Notes: generated by a model not told the origin, from the sequence alone. Shown: positions 27,011-34,375, counted from the first letter of the stretch. The stretch is 44,314 nt of DNA from Aquificaceae bacterium (GCA_025062075.1 JANXBA010000005.1:1-44314), one strand, 5' to 3'. Made by a program: numbers and translations.

Positions 27011-27891
27011 TGGGAGAGCCTCTTCAGCATAAGGTCGTAGAGCTCAAAGAGGTTCTTTACGCCCTCAGAGCCCACATCGCTTGGTAGCGCCACCACCTTT
27101 GCTCCTACTCTTTCCGCCACGGTCTGGGCGGGTCTGGTCTGCCCGGCTCTGAAGCTCTCTAAAATCACGAACCTCACGCCCTTGCCCGAGGCCTCCTTGA
27201 CCAGAGTGTCTAAGTGCCTTGCGGTGGGCGGAATGCCAGGTAGGGGCTCCAGCGTGCCGAGGACCTCAACGCCGTATCGCAGAAAAAGGTAGTTGTAGGT
27301 CTTGTGCCACTGTATGACCTTAAGACCCTTCAGGCGGAGAAAGCCCTCGTCCCACTCCTTGAGCTTTGTCTCCCACCTTTTCAGAAAGTCCTCAAGGTTT
27401 GACCTGTAGAAGGGGCAATCGGAGGGTCTTAGCTGACACATCCTATCTCCCAGAGCTCTTGCGAGGACAGGAATGTTGTGGGGGTCGTAAACGAAGTGAG
27501 GGTTGCCCTCAGGGTGCACGTCACCCATCTCGCGGGAGACCCTCTCGGGCTTTTCAATTATGCTAACAAACTGAGAAAGGTCAAGAAAGCCGGGTTTGCC
27601 TGGCTGTATCTTGGGGTTGTTGGACTGCTGAATCAGCGGAGGCAAAAAGCCTATCTCAATGCTTGCACCGTTTATCACCAGCAGGTCTGCGCCTCTTAGC
27701 TTTGCTACATGCGTAGGCCTTGGCACGACGAAGTGAAAGTCCTCGGTGGGCTTTGCTATGACATGAACGGCTACCTTGTCCCTGCCGATTTCTCTGACCA
27801 TCTCACCTATCCAAGGGTACGTGGCAACGACCTTGAGCTGGGCAAGAGAAAAGCCAAGAGAGAGCAGTAAAATGGCAAAAGCTCTAAGCAT
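27007..27891 (-). CDS. Metal ABC transporter substrate-binding protein (ZnuA-like)
   Basis: A 294-residue cluster A-I binding protein with a signal peptide (1-17). Likely metal ligands by family position are H53 (DFHFVVPRPTHV), H132 (GNPHFVYDP), H196 (WHKTYNYLFLRYG) and D272 (PSDVG). The long His/Asp-rich loop of typical ZnuA is short here, reduced to MGDVHPEGNPH. Three-His-plus-Asp sets occur in zinc- and manganese-binding members; zinc is favoured by the His-rich neighbours. It overlaps the permease by 4 nt and the small Cys-rich gene by 8 nt. Confidence 0.88.
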   Translation of the reverse strand: MLRAFAILLLSLGFSLAQLKVVATYPWIGEMVREIGRDKVAVHVIAKPTEDFHFVVPRPTHVAKLRGADLLVINGASIEIGFLPPLIQQSNNPKIQPGKPGFLDLSQFVSIIEKPERVSREMGDVHPEGNPHFVYDPHNIPVLARALGDRMCQLRPSDCPFYRSNLEDFLKRWETKLKEWDEGFLRLKGLKVIQWHKTYNYLFLRYGVEVLGTLEPLPGIPPTARHLDTLVKEASGKGVRFVILESFRAGQTRPAQTVAERVGAKVVALPSDVGSEGVKNLFELYDLMLKRLSQ

Positions 27892-28084
27892 GCTCTTTAC
27901 CTCCTTCGGGTTTTTCTTCTTTGCCTTTGAGTAGTTTCTTCGTCCCTATGTACAGGGCAAGGCCTACCGCGCTGGCGGAGGTACCTAAGCACGCAGGACA
28001 ACTCCCACAACCGCAGGTGGAGAAAACCCCAAAAGTCCCTACATAGGGAAGAAGCGGTAGCACCTTTATCAGCTTCTTTTCCAT
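27884..28084 (-). CDS. Small Cys-rich membrane protein
   Basis: A 66-residue protein with four cysteines, C24, C26, C29 and C32, in CGCGSCPACLG. They lie between weakly hydrophobic segments (about 9-22 and 36-50), and the tail is Lys/Glu-rich. I do not recognise a family. The Cys cluster could bind a metal at the membrane. It overlaps the ZnuA-like gene by 8 nt. A UUCG hairpin separates it from the outer-membrane gene upstream in the operon. Confidence 0.65.
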   Translation of the reverse strand: MEKKLIKVLPLLPYVGTFGVFSTCGCGSCPACLGTSASAVGLALYIGTKKLLKGKEEKPEGGKEHA

Positions 28085-28128
28085 GGTGTTGCTACCTCAG
28101 ATAAGGGTAGTTTTTGACTATGTCTTTA

Positions 28129-28146
28129 GGGGTCCCGAAGGACCCC
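28129..28146 (-). terminator. UUCG-tetraloop hairpin inside the metal operon
   Basis: On the minus strand GGGGTCC-TTCG-GGACCCC forms a perfect seven-pair stem closed by a C(UUCG)G tetraloop, 8 nt after the stop of the outer-membrane protein gene. It is followed by TAAAGACATAG rather than a U-tract. It may be a partial terminator or an mRNA-end stabiliser that sets the ratio of envelope to transporter genes. Confidence 0.55.
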
Positions 28147-28154
28147 AGCAGAGT

Positions 28155-29483
28155 TTAGAAGGGGTGCGCACCATGAGCTCCTATGGCGAAGTTAAACTGG
28201 AGTATGACCTCCTTGACCGGCTTTCGCTCAAACCTTCCACCGCCGAGGGGCTCGTGAAAGGCTCTGTTCTCCCCTACCTGTAGCCTTATGCGCGAGAACT
28301 CCGTGGGAGAGTACTCCAACATGGCGTAGTAGGCGGGCAAATTGTCAGGCGTAGACACGCTCCTCCCATCTACTTTCACGTCGTTTTTGTTTATCAGGTT
28401 GTACTGGAGGCCCGCTCTCCACTGCTTGTGAAGTCTTCCCACCAGCTGTGCGTAGAAGCCAGACTGTCTTCTCTCCACAGCTCTGGTAGTCACCCGGCCT
28501 TGTTGGTCAAATCCGTATCTGGTTCCCTCTTGGTCTCTGAACATGTACTCTCCCTGAAAGGCTATGTATCTTACGCTGTCTATCTGATAGCGTGCGGTAA
28601 GGTCAAGGCCGTAGAGCCTGCTTTTTGCGTCCAGTCCATGGTCGCTGTGAGCGTGCCTGTGCCTGCCCTGGGCGTAGGAGAGCCCCGTAAGCAGGGAGAA
28701 GTTGCCAAGGTCAAAGGAGGTCTTCACAAAGCCCGTGTAGAGGCTTGGGGCGTTTCTGTCTTCTAAAGAGAAGGTGGTGCCCGTGGTGGACCTTATGGTA
28801 AAGCCCTTGTATCCGAAGCTCTGGTCGTTCTCACCTTGCAGGACTTCCAGACCGAAGAGTAGGTAAAAGGGTGCTGGTGCCAGAAGGTTCAGTTGAAGAC
28901 CCTTCTCTACAAGCCCGTCGTCTCCCAAGAACACCTTGTTAGGAAGGGGCTGAGTGGCAAAGTCCCAGGCGTGTGGATGCTGGGCGTTCAGCCTTCCAAA
29001 AGAGCTCCTAAACTTACCCAACTTCAGTTGAAGTCCGCCGGGCAGACCTCTGGTCACTGCGTAGGCCTCCTCTATCTGCCCACCGTGCTCGGAGAAGGGT
29101 ATGGTGGCGTGAAGGTCAAAGTAGGGGTCAACTGGTGCATACAAAAAGAGCTCGCCGTAGTTCAGGTTAAAGCCTCTCTTTTCGTTGAGCATGCCGTGAC
29201 CGTGTCCATCATGGTGTCTGTGCCAGAGTCTGGGTATAACCAAGTGTTCAAACTCCTCGTCTTTCTTGTTCCTACCTACCAGAGAAAAGTCCAGTATGAA
29301 GGAGATGTCTGGAAGCAGTGCGGTCTGCCCAAAGGGTCGATAGGCTCTCATCCTGTCGTCAAACTTCCTGCTCAGTTCCAAGCTTCTGTCCACAGGAGCA
29401 GGTCCTCTTTGCGTCTTTTCCATGGCTGTGAGCTGAGCAAAAGAAAGAGTAAAAAGTCCGAAAGCGAGCAAGATTTTTCTCAT
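28155..29483 (-). CDS. His-rich outer-membrane beta-barrel protein, zinc-regulated receptor-like
   Basis: A 442-residue protein with a signal peptide (MRKILLAFGLFTLSFAQ) and a mature part of alternating beta-strands ending in an aromatic strand (VILQFNFAIGAHGAHPF). Two His-rich segments could bind zinc: RLWHRHHDGHGHG at about 85-97 and GRHRHAHSDHG near 275-285. It resembles proteins annotated as zinc-regulated outer-membrane receptors with a porin-like fold. No TonB plug domain is obvious. The ATG at 29483 has AGGAGGTG at ideal spacing; a GTG three codons earlier is rejected. Confidence 0.82.
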   Translation of the reverse strand: MRKILLAFGLFTLSFAQLTAMEKTQRGPAPVDRSLELSRKFDDRMRAYRPFGQTALLPDISFILDFSLVGRNKKDEEFEHLVIPRLWHRHHDGHGHGMLNEKRGFNLNYGELFLYAPVDPYFDLHATIPFSEHGGQIEEAYAVTRGLPGGLQLKLGKFRSSFGRLNAQHPHAWDFATQPLPNKVFLGDDGLVEKGLQLNLLAPAPFYLLFGLEVLQGENDQSFGYKGFTIRSTTGTTFSLEDRNAPSLYTGFVKTSFDLGNFSLLTGLSYAQGRHRHAHSDHGLDAKSRLYGLDLTARYQIDSVRYIAFQGEYMFRDQEGTRYGFDQQGRVTTRAVERRQSGFYAQLVGRLHKQWRAGLQYNLINKNDVKVDGRSVSTPDNLPAYYAMLEYSPTEFSRIRLQVGENRAFHEPLGGGRFERKPVKEVILQFNFAIGAHGAHPF

Positions 29484-29496
29484 GGTTTTCACCTCC

Positions 29497-29835
29497 TTAC
29501 AAGGTTATGACTTGCTCCACGCCGAGCTGTTTGGCCTTCCCGTAAAGGTTAGGAAAGCAGCCTATGGTGGCTCCCTCTACAAGCATGTCCGCTATGTTCC
29601 TCTCGTAACAACACTGGTCACAGCCCATGAGAAAGCCTATCTTGCCCTGTTTGAGAAGCCTTGCCAGCCTCTCACCTATGGGATTGCCCTTAACCAAAAC
29701 GTAGTTGTTGTCCAAGAAAAAGAACATGCCCGCCACTTCCACCGGGTGGGCGTCGTTCTCTATCTGAGGAAGTATCATCTTCCCCAGTATGTAACTCGCC
29801 GAGTTAGGCGTGCTGAATATGTAAAGAACTTTCAT
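29497..29835 (-). CDS. DsrE-like protein with CxxCC motif
   Basis: A 112-residue soluble protein of the DsrE/DsrF-like fold group. It has an N-terminal beta-alpha segment (KVLYIFSTPNSASYILGKM), GMFFFLDNNYVL at about 36-47, and a Cys motif GCDQCCYERN with C72, C75 and C76. It ends VEQVITL. Family members handle sulfur or selenium transfer; the annotated SaoD proteins look similar, but that is from memory only. Its place in a metal-uptake operon suggests cytoplasmic metal or thiol handling. An AAAGGAGGTG ribosome binding site precedes the ATG. Confidence 0.72.
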   Translation of the reverse strand: MKVLYIFSTPNSASYILGKMILPQIENDAHPVEVAGMFFFLDNNYVLVKGNPIGERLARLLKQGKIGFLMGCDQCCYERNIADMLVEGATIGCFPNLYGKAKQLGVEQVITL

Positions 29836-29878
29836 GGTGGCACCTCCTTTTGGGTTTTTGGGGTGGCTTAAGAATAAG

Positions 29879-30145
29879 TCAGAGCGCAGGAGGTGCTCTT
29901 ATGGGGGTGTTGAGCGTGTAAGACTTTTCTTGGGGCTCGTGTTTTTCTAACCTCTGTGTAAGGTCGTAGAAAATAAGCCTCAATCTTACTGTCAGCTTCT
30001 CCCCGCTACCCTCTGCAGGACTTTGTTCAAGCAGACACAGTGAGCAGTCTACGTGAAGCTCGTGGTCCTCGTGGTGGTGAGTGGCTACGGCAAAGTCTGC
30101 AAAAAGGAGGAGCAGTGATGTGAGCAGAGAGAGAAGACCTCTCAT
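29879..30145 (-). CDS. Small secreted His/Cys-rich protein (DUF2946-like)
   Basis: An 88-residue protein: a signal peptide (1-21) followed at once by HHHEDHELHVDCSLCLL (H23-25, H28, H31, C34, C37), a likely metal site. The C-terminus ends IRAPP followed by two residues. The HH...CxxC pattern plus the RAPP ending resembles DUF2946 proteins found beside metal transport genes. It is first in the operon, with its start 9 nt after the -10. Confidence 0.68.
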   Translation of the reverse strand: MRGLLSLLTSLLLLFADFAVATHHHEDHELHVDCSLCLLEQSPAEGSGEKLTVRLRLIFYDLTQRLEKHEPQEKSYTLNTPIRAPPAL

Positions 30146-30146
30146 T

Positions 30147-30167
30147 TGAATGTGATTTTAACATTCA
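30147..30167. promoter_or_regulatory. 21-bp inverted repeat, candidate metalloregulator operator
   Basis: TGAATGT (30147-30153) and ACATTCA (30161-30167) form a perfect 7-7-7 inverted repeat whose spacer contains the -10 of the metal operon. A repressor bound here would block transcription. The half-sites share ATGT...ACAT with Zur boxes of Proteobacteria, although the spacing is 2 nt shorter. A Fur/Zur or ArsR-type repressor is plausible; none is encoded in the window. Confidence 0.55.
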
Positions 30168-30183
30168 TAATGTCAAGTGTCAA
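30155..30183 (-). promoter_or_regulatory. Promoter of the six-gene metal-acquisition operon
   Basis: On the minus strand a perfect TTGACA (30178-30183) and TAAAAT (30155-30160) are separated by the ideal 17 nt. A second TTGACA lies 7 nt further in. The ATG at 30145 is 9 nt downstream of the -10, so the leader is only about 2-3 nt. Confidence 0.7.
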
Positions 30184-30222
30184 CGGGAAGGGAGCGACGG
30201 CGACAATCAGGGGTATGGAAAC

Positions 30223-30228
30223 TATAAT
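30223..30228 (+). promoter_or_regulatory. -10 element (TATAAT) for the MFS transporter
   Basis: TATAAT ends 11 nt before the ATG at 30240, with an AGAGG ribosome binding site between. The leader is therefore only about 5 nt. CGACAA, 16 nt upstream, is a weak -35. Confidence 0.45.
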
Positions 30229-30239
30229 AAGAGGACAAA

Positions 30240-31379
30240 ATGTCTAAGAGATTGAGACTGCTCTCCTTTGCTCTCTACGACTCTGCGGAGACGGTGCTCG
30301 GAGCTCTTGTATTCTCTACTCTTTACCCTTTGTACATAACAGAGCACTTGGATACCAAGGTTTACTCCGCTCTCTACGGTTTTTCTTTTTTCCTGTCCTT
30401 TCTCCTCGCACTGCAACTGGGTAGGGTAGCGGACAGCAGGGGTTTAAGAAAGCGCTTTTTTATCTTTTTTAGCCTTGGTGTGCCTCTGATGGGCCTTGTC
30501 CTGCACTTGACCTTTGAGGTGCCTACGGTTAACTTCTTGTTCTACCTACTTCTTGCCCTCGTCCACCAGCAGGCCCTGGTTTTTTACAACTCTCTGCTCA
30601 AGTCCTTCGACGCAAGGGGAGTGGCCTCCGGTCTGGGCGTGGCGGTGGGCTACGTGGGCTCTGCGGTTGCCCTTCTCTTCCTTGCCCCCCGTGTGGAGCT
30701 CCCGCAGGCTTTCATTTGGGTTTCCCTGATATTTTTTCTGCTGTCTTTGCCCTCGCTTTTGACTCTGAAAGAACCGCAGGAAAGACAGCAGGTCAGGCTA
30801 AAAGAGCTCCTCAAGGACAGGAGGTTTCTCTTTTTGATGGGGTCTATTTTAATGCTGATGGAGCTTGCCCACACGCTCATAGCTATGATGGGCGTCTATC
30901 TGAGAGAGGTCTACGCTTTGGACAAGCAGGAAATATACAGAGTGATAGGGCTCTCCGCTCTGGGGGGCGTGCTGGGAGGTGCGTTCTTCGGTCTTCTCAC
31001 CGATAGGATGTCTGCGGAGCGTCTTTTTCCCTTTGGGTTTTTCCTGTGGGCAGGTTTTGTGGTGCTTCTGTACTTTACTCCTGAGAGCATGCTCCTACCG
31101 CTGGGGCTGCTGGCGGGCTTGTGCTTGTCGCACCTGTGGACTACCTCCCGCGTCCTTCTTTTGGAGAAGTTCACTGAGGGAGATGTATCAGTGAGGTTTT
31201 CTTTCTACTCTCTGAGCGAGCGCGTAGCCTCTACGGTAGGACTGATGGTCTGGTCCTTCTTTCTCTTAGTTACTGGGGGTCAATACAGACTTTCTGCGCT
31301 CCTTATGCTGGTCTTCCCTCTGTTAGGGCTTGTCCTCTACCTGCTCTCAGACAGGAGGTTTAAAGTAAAGGGGTTCTAA
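30240..31379 (+). CDS. MFS transporter, Atg22/UMF1-like
   Basis: A 379-residue integral membrane protein with about 11-12 hydrophobic helices. The N-terminal LSFALYDSAETVLGALVFSTLYPLY and the GVASGLGVAVGYVGSAVALLFL segment (about 126-147) fit the Atg22-like (UMF1) branch of the major facilitator superfamily. The substrate is unknown. It is divergent from the metal operon, but its own -10 lies about 55 nt from the operator, so shared control is uncertain. The 3' end overlaps tsaB by 33 nt. Confidence 0.8.
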   Translation: MSKRLRLLSFALYDSAETVLGALVFSTLYPLYITEHLDTKVYSALYGFSFFLSFLLALQLGRVADSRGLRKRFFIFFSLGVPLMGLVLHLTFEVPTVNFLFYLLLALVHQQALVFYNSLLKSFDARGVASGLGVAVGYVGSAVALLFLAPRVELPQAFIWVSLIFFLLSLPSLLTLKEPQERQQVRLKELLKDRRFLFLMGSILMLMELAHTLIAMMGVYLREVYALDKQEIYRVIGLSALGGVLGGAFFGLLTDRMSAERLFPFGFFLWAGFVVLLYFTPESMLLPLGLLAGLCLSHLWTTSRVLLLEKFTEGDVSVRFSFYSLSERVASTVGLMVWSFFLLVTGGQYRLSALLMLVFPLLGLVLYLLSDRRFKVKGF

Positions 31380-31916
31380 GTGCATAGGGTCGTCGCCTTG
31401 GTAGCCTTCCCGCAGCTTGCGGTAAGCCCAGAGCCCACCGTACGCGGAGAAGGGGAAAAACTCCAGCTCACCGAGCCCCTGTTCTTTTAGGCCCAAACGC
31501 CTGCCTTCGGGGAGCTCTCCGGACAGGAGCTCCACGGGACCCACCTTTCCACCCTCAAAGAGCCTGTAAAAGGTGTTGTTGCTCACTCTAAGCAGGCACA
31601 TTTTTGGCTCTTCTACAGGCGTGAACAGACCCATGACCTGCAGGTTTTCATAGCCCACCACGGGCTTGCGACTGAGATAGGCAAGCGTTTTTACGAAGGT
31701 TATGCCTATCCTTAAAGAGGTGAGGTAGCCCACCCCTACGGATACTGCGTAGGCGTCCACCTGCTGTGGGTCTATACCTAACCTTCTGAGGAGTGTAGGT
31801 ATCTCTTCCAAGGTCTTCTTGCCAGTATCCTGGTAGAGACAGGCCACCACTCTGCCCTCTTCTATAACTGCCACATTCACGGGGGAGAAGGAGGTGTCTA
31901 AGGACAACAACCTCAT
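31347..31916 (-). CDS. tsaB: tRNA threonylcarbamoyladenosine biosynthesis protein TsaB
   Basis: A 189-residue ASKHA-fold protein, partner of TsaD in making t6A37 of tRNA. It has the N-terminal phosphate-loop-like LLSLDTSFSPVNVAVIEEG and the family motif SVGVGYLTSLRIGITFVKTLAY (about 59-80), which corresponds to GPGSFTGLRIG in most members; here GPG is GVG. Slightly short (E. coli has 231 residues). It overlaps the SpoVG-like gene by 4 nt in the operon def-spoVG-like-tsaB. Confidence 0.88.
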   Translation of the reverse strand: MRLLSLDTSFSPVNVAVIEEGRVVACLYQDTGKKTLEEIPTLLRRLGIDPQQVDAYAVSVGVGYLTSLRIGITFVKTLAYLSRKPVVGYENLQVMGLFTPVEEPKMCLLRVSNNTFYRLFEGGKVGPVELLSGELPEGRRLGLKEQGLGELEFFPFSAYGGLWAYRKLREGYQGDDPMHLEPLYFKPPV

Positions 31917-32179
31917 AGTGAGGCTATGTTTTCCTTGTAGTAGTCCACCACTAAACGTCTTATTTTCTCCAATAGCTCCCTGTCCTCTATCTCCACTAAA
32001 GCTCTTTTCTTCTCGGGATTGTAATCGGGCATGCTTATGAAGTAACCCCCGTGCCTGCTTTCGTAAAGCTTTACGCCCCTTATGAGTATCTTCTCAACGC
32101 GCACATCTGCGTAGCCAAGCAGGCGGGGTCTTCTGGCGGACACTTCAAAGGGGTAAAACTCCACCAGCTCCACGTTCAT
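31913..32179 (-). CDS. SpoVG-like protein
   Basis: An 88-residue protein with the SpoVG layout: an N-terminal strand (VELVEFYPF), GYADVRVEKILIRGVKLYE (about 22-40), the hallmark GGYFISMPDY (about 44-53), and a C-terminal helix (RELLEKIRRLVVDYYKE). SpoVG proteins bind nucleic acids and influence gene expression or septation. The homology is distant, so the name is tentative. It overlaps def and tsaB by 4 nt each. Confidence 0.72.
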   Translation of the reverse strand: MNVELVEFYPFEVSARRPRLLGYADVRVEKILIRGVKLYESRHGGYFISMPDYNPEKKRALVEIEDRELLEKIRRLVVDYYKENIASL

Positions 32180-32685
32180 ACTCTTTGCTTCTGGAGTTTG
32201 GAATACCTCTCTAAGGCCATCCTCCTCTTTAGGCCCTTTACTCTGTCTACGAAGGTTATACCCATCAGGTGATCCATCTCGTGCTGAAAGACTACTGCGG
32301 GAAAACCTTCCAGCGTGTAATGAACCTCTTCTCCCCTTAGGTTTAGAGCTCTCACCTGTAGTTTGTTAAACCTTTCCACTTCCACCGTAAGACCCGGAAA
32401 GGAAAGACAGCCCTCTTTGTAGCTGATAGAGCCCTCCTGGGAGACCACTTCGGGGTTTATGAGCACTAACTTAACGGGTGGGGCTTCTTTCTTTGGCGTG
32501 GTGTCCATAACCATTACGCTCAAACTCACACCTATCTGGTTTGCTGCAAGCCCCACGCCGTCCGCCTGATACATGGTCTCAAACATGTCCCTAACCAGCT
32601 CCTCTATCTCTCTGTCTATGACCTGTACTTTCTTGGTCGGCGTTCTCAGTAGGGGGTGGGGATAGGTCAAGATGTCTCTTACCAT
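32176..32685 (-). CDS. def: Peptide deformylase
   Basis: A 169-residue metalloenzyme removing N-formyl groups from nascent proteins. All three family motifs are present: GVGLAANQIG (about 43-52), EGCLSFPG with the metal-ligand Cys (about 91-98), and QHEMDHLMG with the two His ligands and the catalytic Glu (about 134-142). It is first in the operon with the SpoVG-like gene and tsaB. There is no ribosome binding site; TATTTT lies 7 nt before the ATG, so the mRNA may be leaderless. Confidence 0.95.
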   Translation of the reverse strand: MVRDILTYPHPLLRTPTKKVQVIDREIEELVRDMFETMYQADGVGLAANQIGVSLSVMVMDTTPKKEAPPVKLVLINPEVVSQEGSISYKEGCLSFPGLTVEVERFNKLQVRALNLRGEEVHYTLEGFPAVVFQHEMDHLMGITFVDRVKGLKRRMALERYSKLQKQRV

Positions 32686-32729
32686 TTTTACTAAAATATC
32701 CGCTAAAGCCTTAGAAAGTCAAGGGTATA

Positions 32730-32759
32730 CTGACGGGCATCCCACTCACGGGTTATAAT
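32730..32759 (+). promoter_or_regulatory. Promoter of the SurA-like pair, predicted leaderless start
   Basis: TATAAT (32754-32759) ends 6 nt before the ATG at 32766, so transcription should begin at or next to the A of the start codon. CTGACG (32730-32735), 18 nt upstream, is a weak -35. No ribosome binding site exists. Confidence 0.55.
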
Positions 32760-32765
32760 TTACCC

Positions 32766-33590
32766 ATGAAGTTTGTCACCCTTCTGCTTCTCCTGTTTGG
32801 GTTTTCCTTTGACCGCACGGTGGCACGCATAGACAGAGAGAGCGTAAGCCAGGAAGAGCTGTGGCAGGCCTTCAGCGCCTACTGGCGAGAGATACTTCAC
32901 CTACCCATAGCCCGAGCCACTTCCCGCGATGTGCAAGAGTTTCTCGTGGAGTACGTAAGGAGCAAGATAATACAGATGGAGGCCAGGCGTATGGGCATAT
33001 CCCTGTCTGTGCAAGAGATAGAGGAATATCTGGAAAGAAACGTGGGCAACAAGAGGCTCAGTCCTGTAGCCAGAGAGCTCCTCATAACCGAGATACTTAC
33101 TCGGAGAATCACCGACAGAATAGCTCGGGACCTGGAGATAAGGGAAGGGCAGATAACCGCTTACTACTACCTAAACCTGAGGGACTTCAAGCTACCCGCC
33201 CAGGTGCTCTTGGAGAGGTACTCTGCGGACAGTTTAGACGAGGCCAACGAGCTCTACTACAACCTTTCCAGCGGTGCCCCTTCAAGAGAGAGCAGGGAAA
33301 GGAGGACAGGCCAGGCCATGTGGTATTCCATTCAAACCCTGCCCGAGGTGGTAAGAAGACAACTTTACCCCTACGAAGTTGGTAAGGTCACCAAGCCTAT
33401 ACAAGTAGGGGGGGTATACGTCATATTTAGGGTCGCGGACAGGAGAGGTAGCGGTATAATGCCCTTGGATGAGGCAAGACCCATAGTTCGCGAAAAACTT
33501 CTCAGGGAGAAAAGGCAGGAGGCTTTTCAGCGATGGTTTCAGGAAGTTTCAAAAAGATACTCGGTGGAATTCTACTTTGGACAGCTTTGA
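32766..33590 (+). CDS. SurA-like periplasmic chaperone / PpiC-type isomerase
   Basis: A 274-residue protein with a short signal peptide (1-14). A SurA N-terminal-like helical domain follows (VARIDRESVSQEELWQAF onward, to about 130). A degenerate parvulin-like domain then has AMWYSIQTLPEVVRRQLYPYEVGKVTKPIQVGGVYVIFRVADRR (about 193-236). It probably assists folding or delivery of outer-membrane proteins. The next gene, a second SurA-like protein, begins 58 nt before this one ends. Confidence 0.8.
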   Translation: MKFVTLLLLLFGFSFDRTVARIDRESVSQEELWQAFSAYWREILHLPIARATSRDVQEFLVEYVRSKIIQMEARRMGISLSVQEIEEYLERNVGNKRLSPVARELLITEILTRRITDRIARDLEIREGQITAYYYLNLRDFKLPAQVLLERYSADSLDEANELYYNLSSGAPSRESRERRTGQAMWYSIQTLPEVVRRQLYPYEVGKVTKPIQVGGVYVIFRVADRRGSGIMPLDEARPIVREKLLREKRQEAFQRWFQEVSKRYSVEFYFGQL

Positions 33591-34375
33591 GCTTTCCTGT
33601 TACCCTGGTGGACAGGGTGGTGGCCTCCGTCAACGCAGAGCCCATACTCGAGAGCGACATTAAGATGGGTATGCTCTTCTACGAAGGGGCGACCAGAGGA
33701 CAGGTGCTGGAAAAGTTGGTGGAAAACACACTGCTCTACCAGTTTCTCACGAGCAGAGGTCTGCAAGTGTCTAACGAGCTGGTGGAGGAGGCCCTTCAAA
33801 GCATAGCTAAAAACAATAGCACGACGGTGGAGGGTATAGGTCAGGAGCTGAGACGCCATGGTCTTACGCTTCAAGACTTGAGAAGGTTTTTAAGCAAGGA
33901 GATTTTGGTCACCCAAGGGCTCAGAGTTTTCTTGGAGAGGGATGTTGCCCTCTGGGAGAAGCAGGTAGAGCTCGAAAGACAAAAGTTAGGCCAAACAACT
34001 GTAGTGAGAGAGGTAGAGCTCATCGTAGTGGACAGAAAACAGGAGAGAAGGCTCAGAGAAGTTTTTGACCCAAGGAGAGAACTACAGGAGATGGCAAAAG
34101 CTCTCGGCACGAAGGTAGAGAGGCTAAAAGTGAGTAGGGGCGAACTGGTGGACGTCCTTGACCGAGAGGTCTGGAAGACAAAGGTGGGGGAGCTCGTGCT
34201 GGCAGAGGACGAGGAGCACATCTACGTAGCCAGAGTGTTGAGCCAGCAGGAAGTCCTCGGCGGAAAAACTGTGGAGGAACTCATGCAGGAGATACTTCTC
34301 AAGAGAATAGAGAAAAAAAGAAGGGAACTTCTCGAGAGGTTAAAAAAGAACAGCTTTGTGAAGGTGTTCCAGTAG
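33533..34375 (+). CDS. SurA N-terminal-domain protein, second copy
   Basis: A 280-residue protein with a signal peptide (KKILGGILLWTALSFP, about residues 7-22) and a SurA N-terminal domain: VDRVVASVNAEPILESDIKM (about 26-45), LVENTLLYQFLTSRGLQVSNE and LRRHGLTLQDLRRFL. A charged C-terminal region without a clear parvulin motif follows. The signal peptide is encoded inside the 3' end of the preceding gene in another frame, which supports this start despite the 58-nt overlap. The 3' end overlaps the HAD gene by 36 nt. Confidence 0.82.
   Translation: MVSGSFKKILGGILLWTALSFPVTLVDRVVASVNAEPILESDIKMGMLFYEGATRGQVLEKLVENTLLYQFLTSRGLQVSNELVEEALQSIAKNNSTTVEGIGQELRRHGLTLQDLRRFLSKEILVTQGLRVFLERDVALWEKQVELERQKLGQTTVVREVELIVVDRKQERRLREVFDPRRELQEMAKALGTKVERLKVSRGELVDVLDREVWKTKVGELVLAEDEEHIYVARVLSQQEVLGGKTVEELMQEILLKRIEKKRRELLERLKKNSFVKVFQ

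Noticed and set aside
28893-29510. 205-codon open frame on the plus strand
   Set aside because: Shadow of the outer-membrane barrel gene on the opposite strand; no domain or initiation signal.
32861-33385. 174-codon plus-strand frame
   Set aside because: Alternative frame inside the first SurA-like gene, low-complexity Arg/Gln-rich, no start signal.
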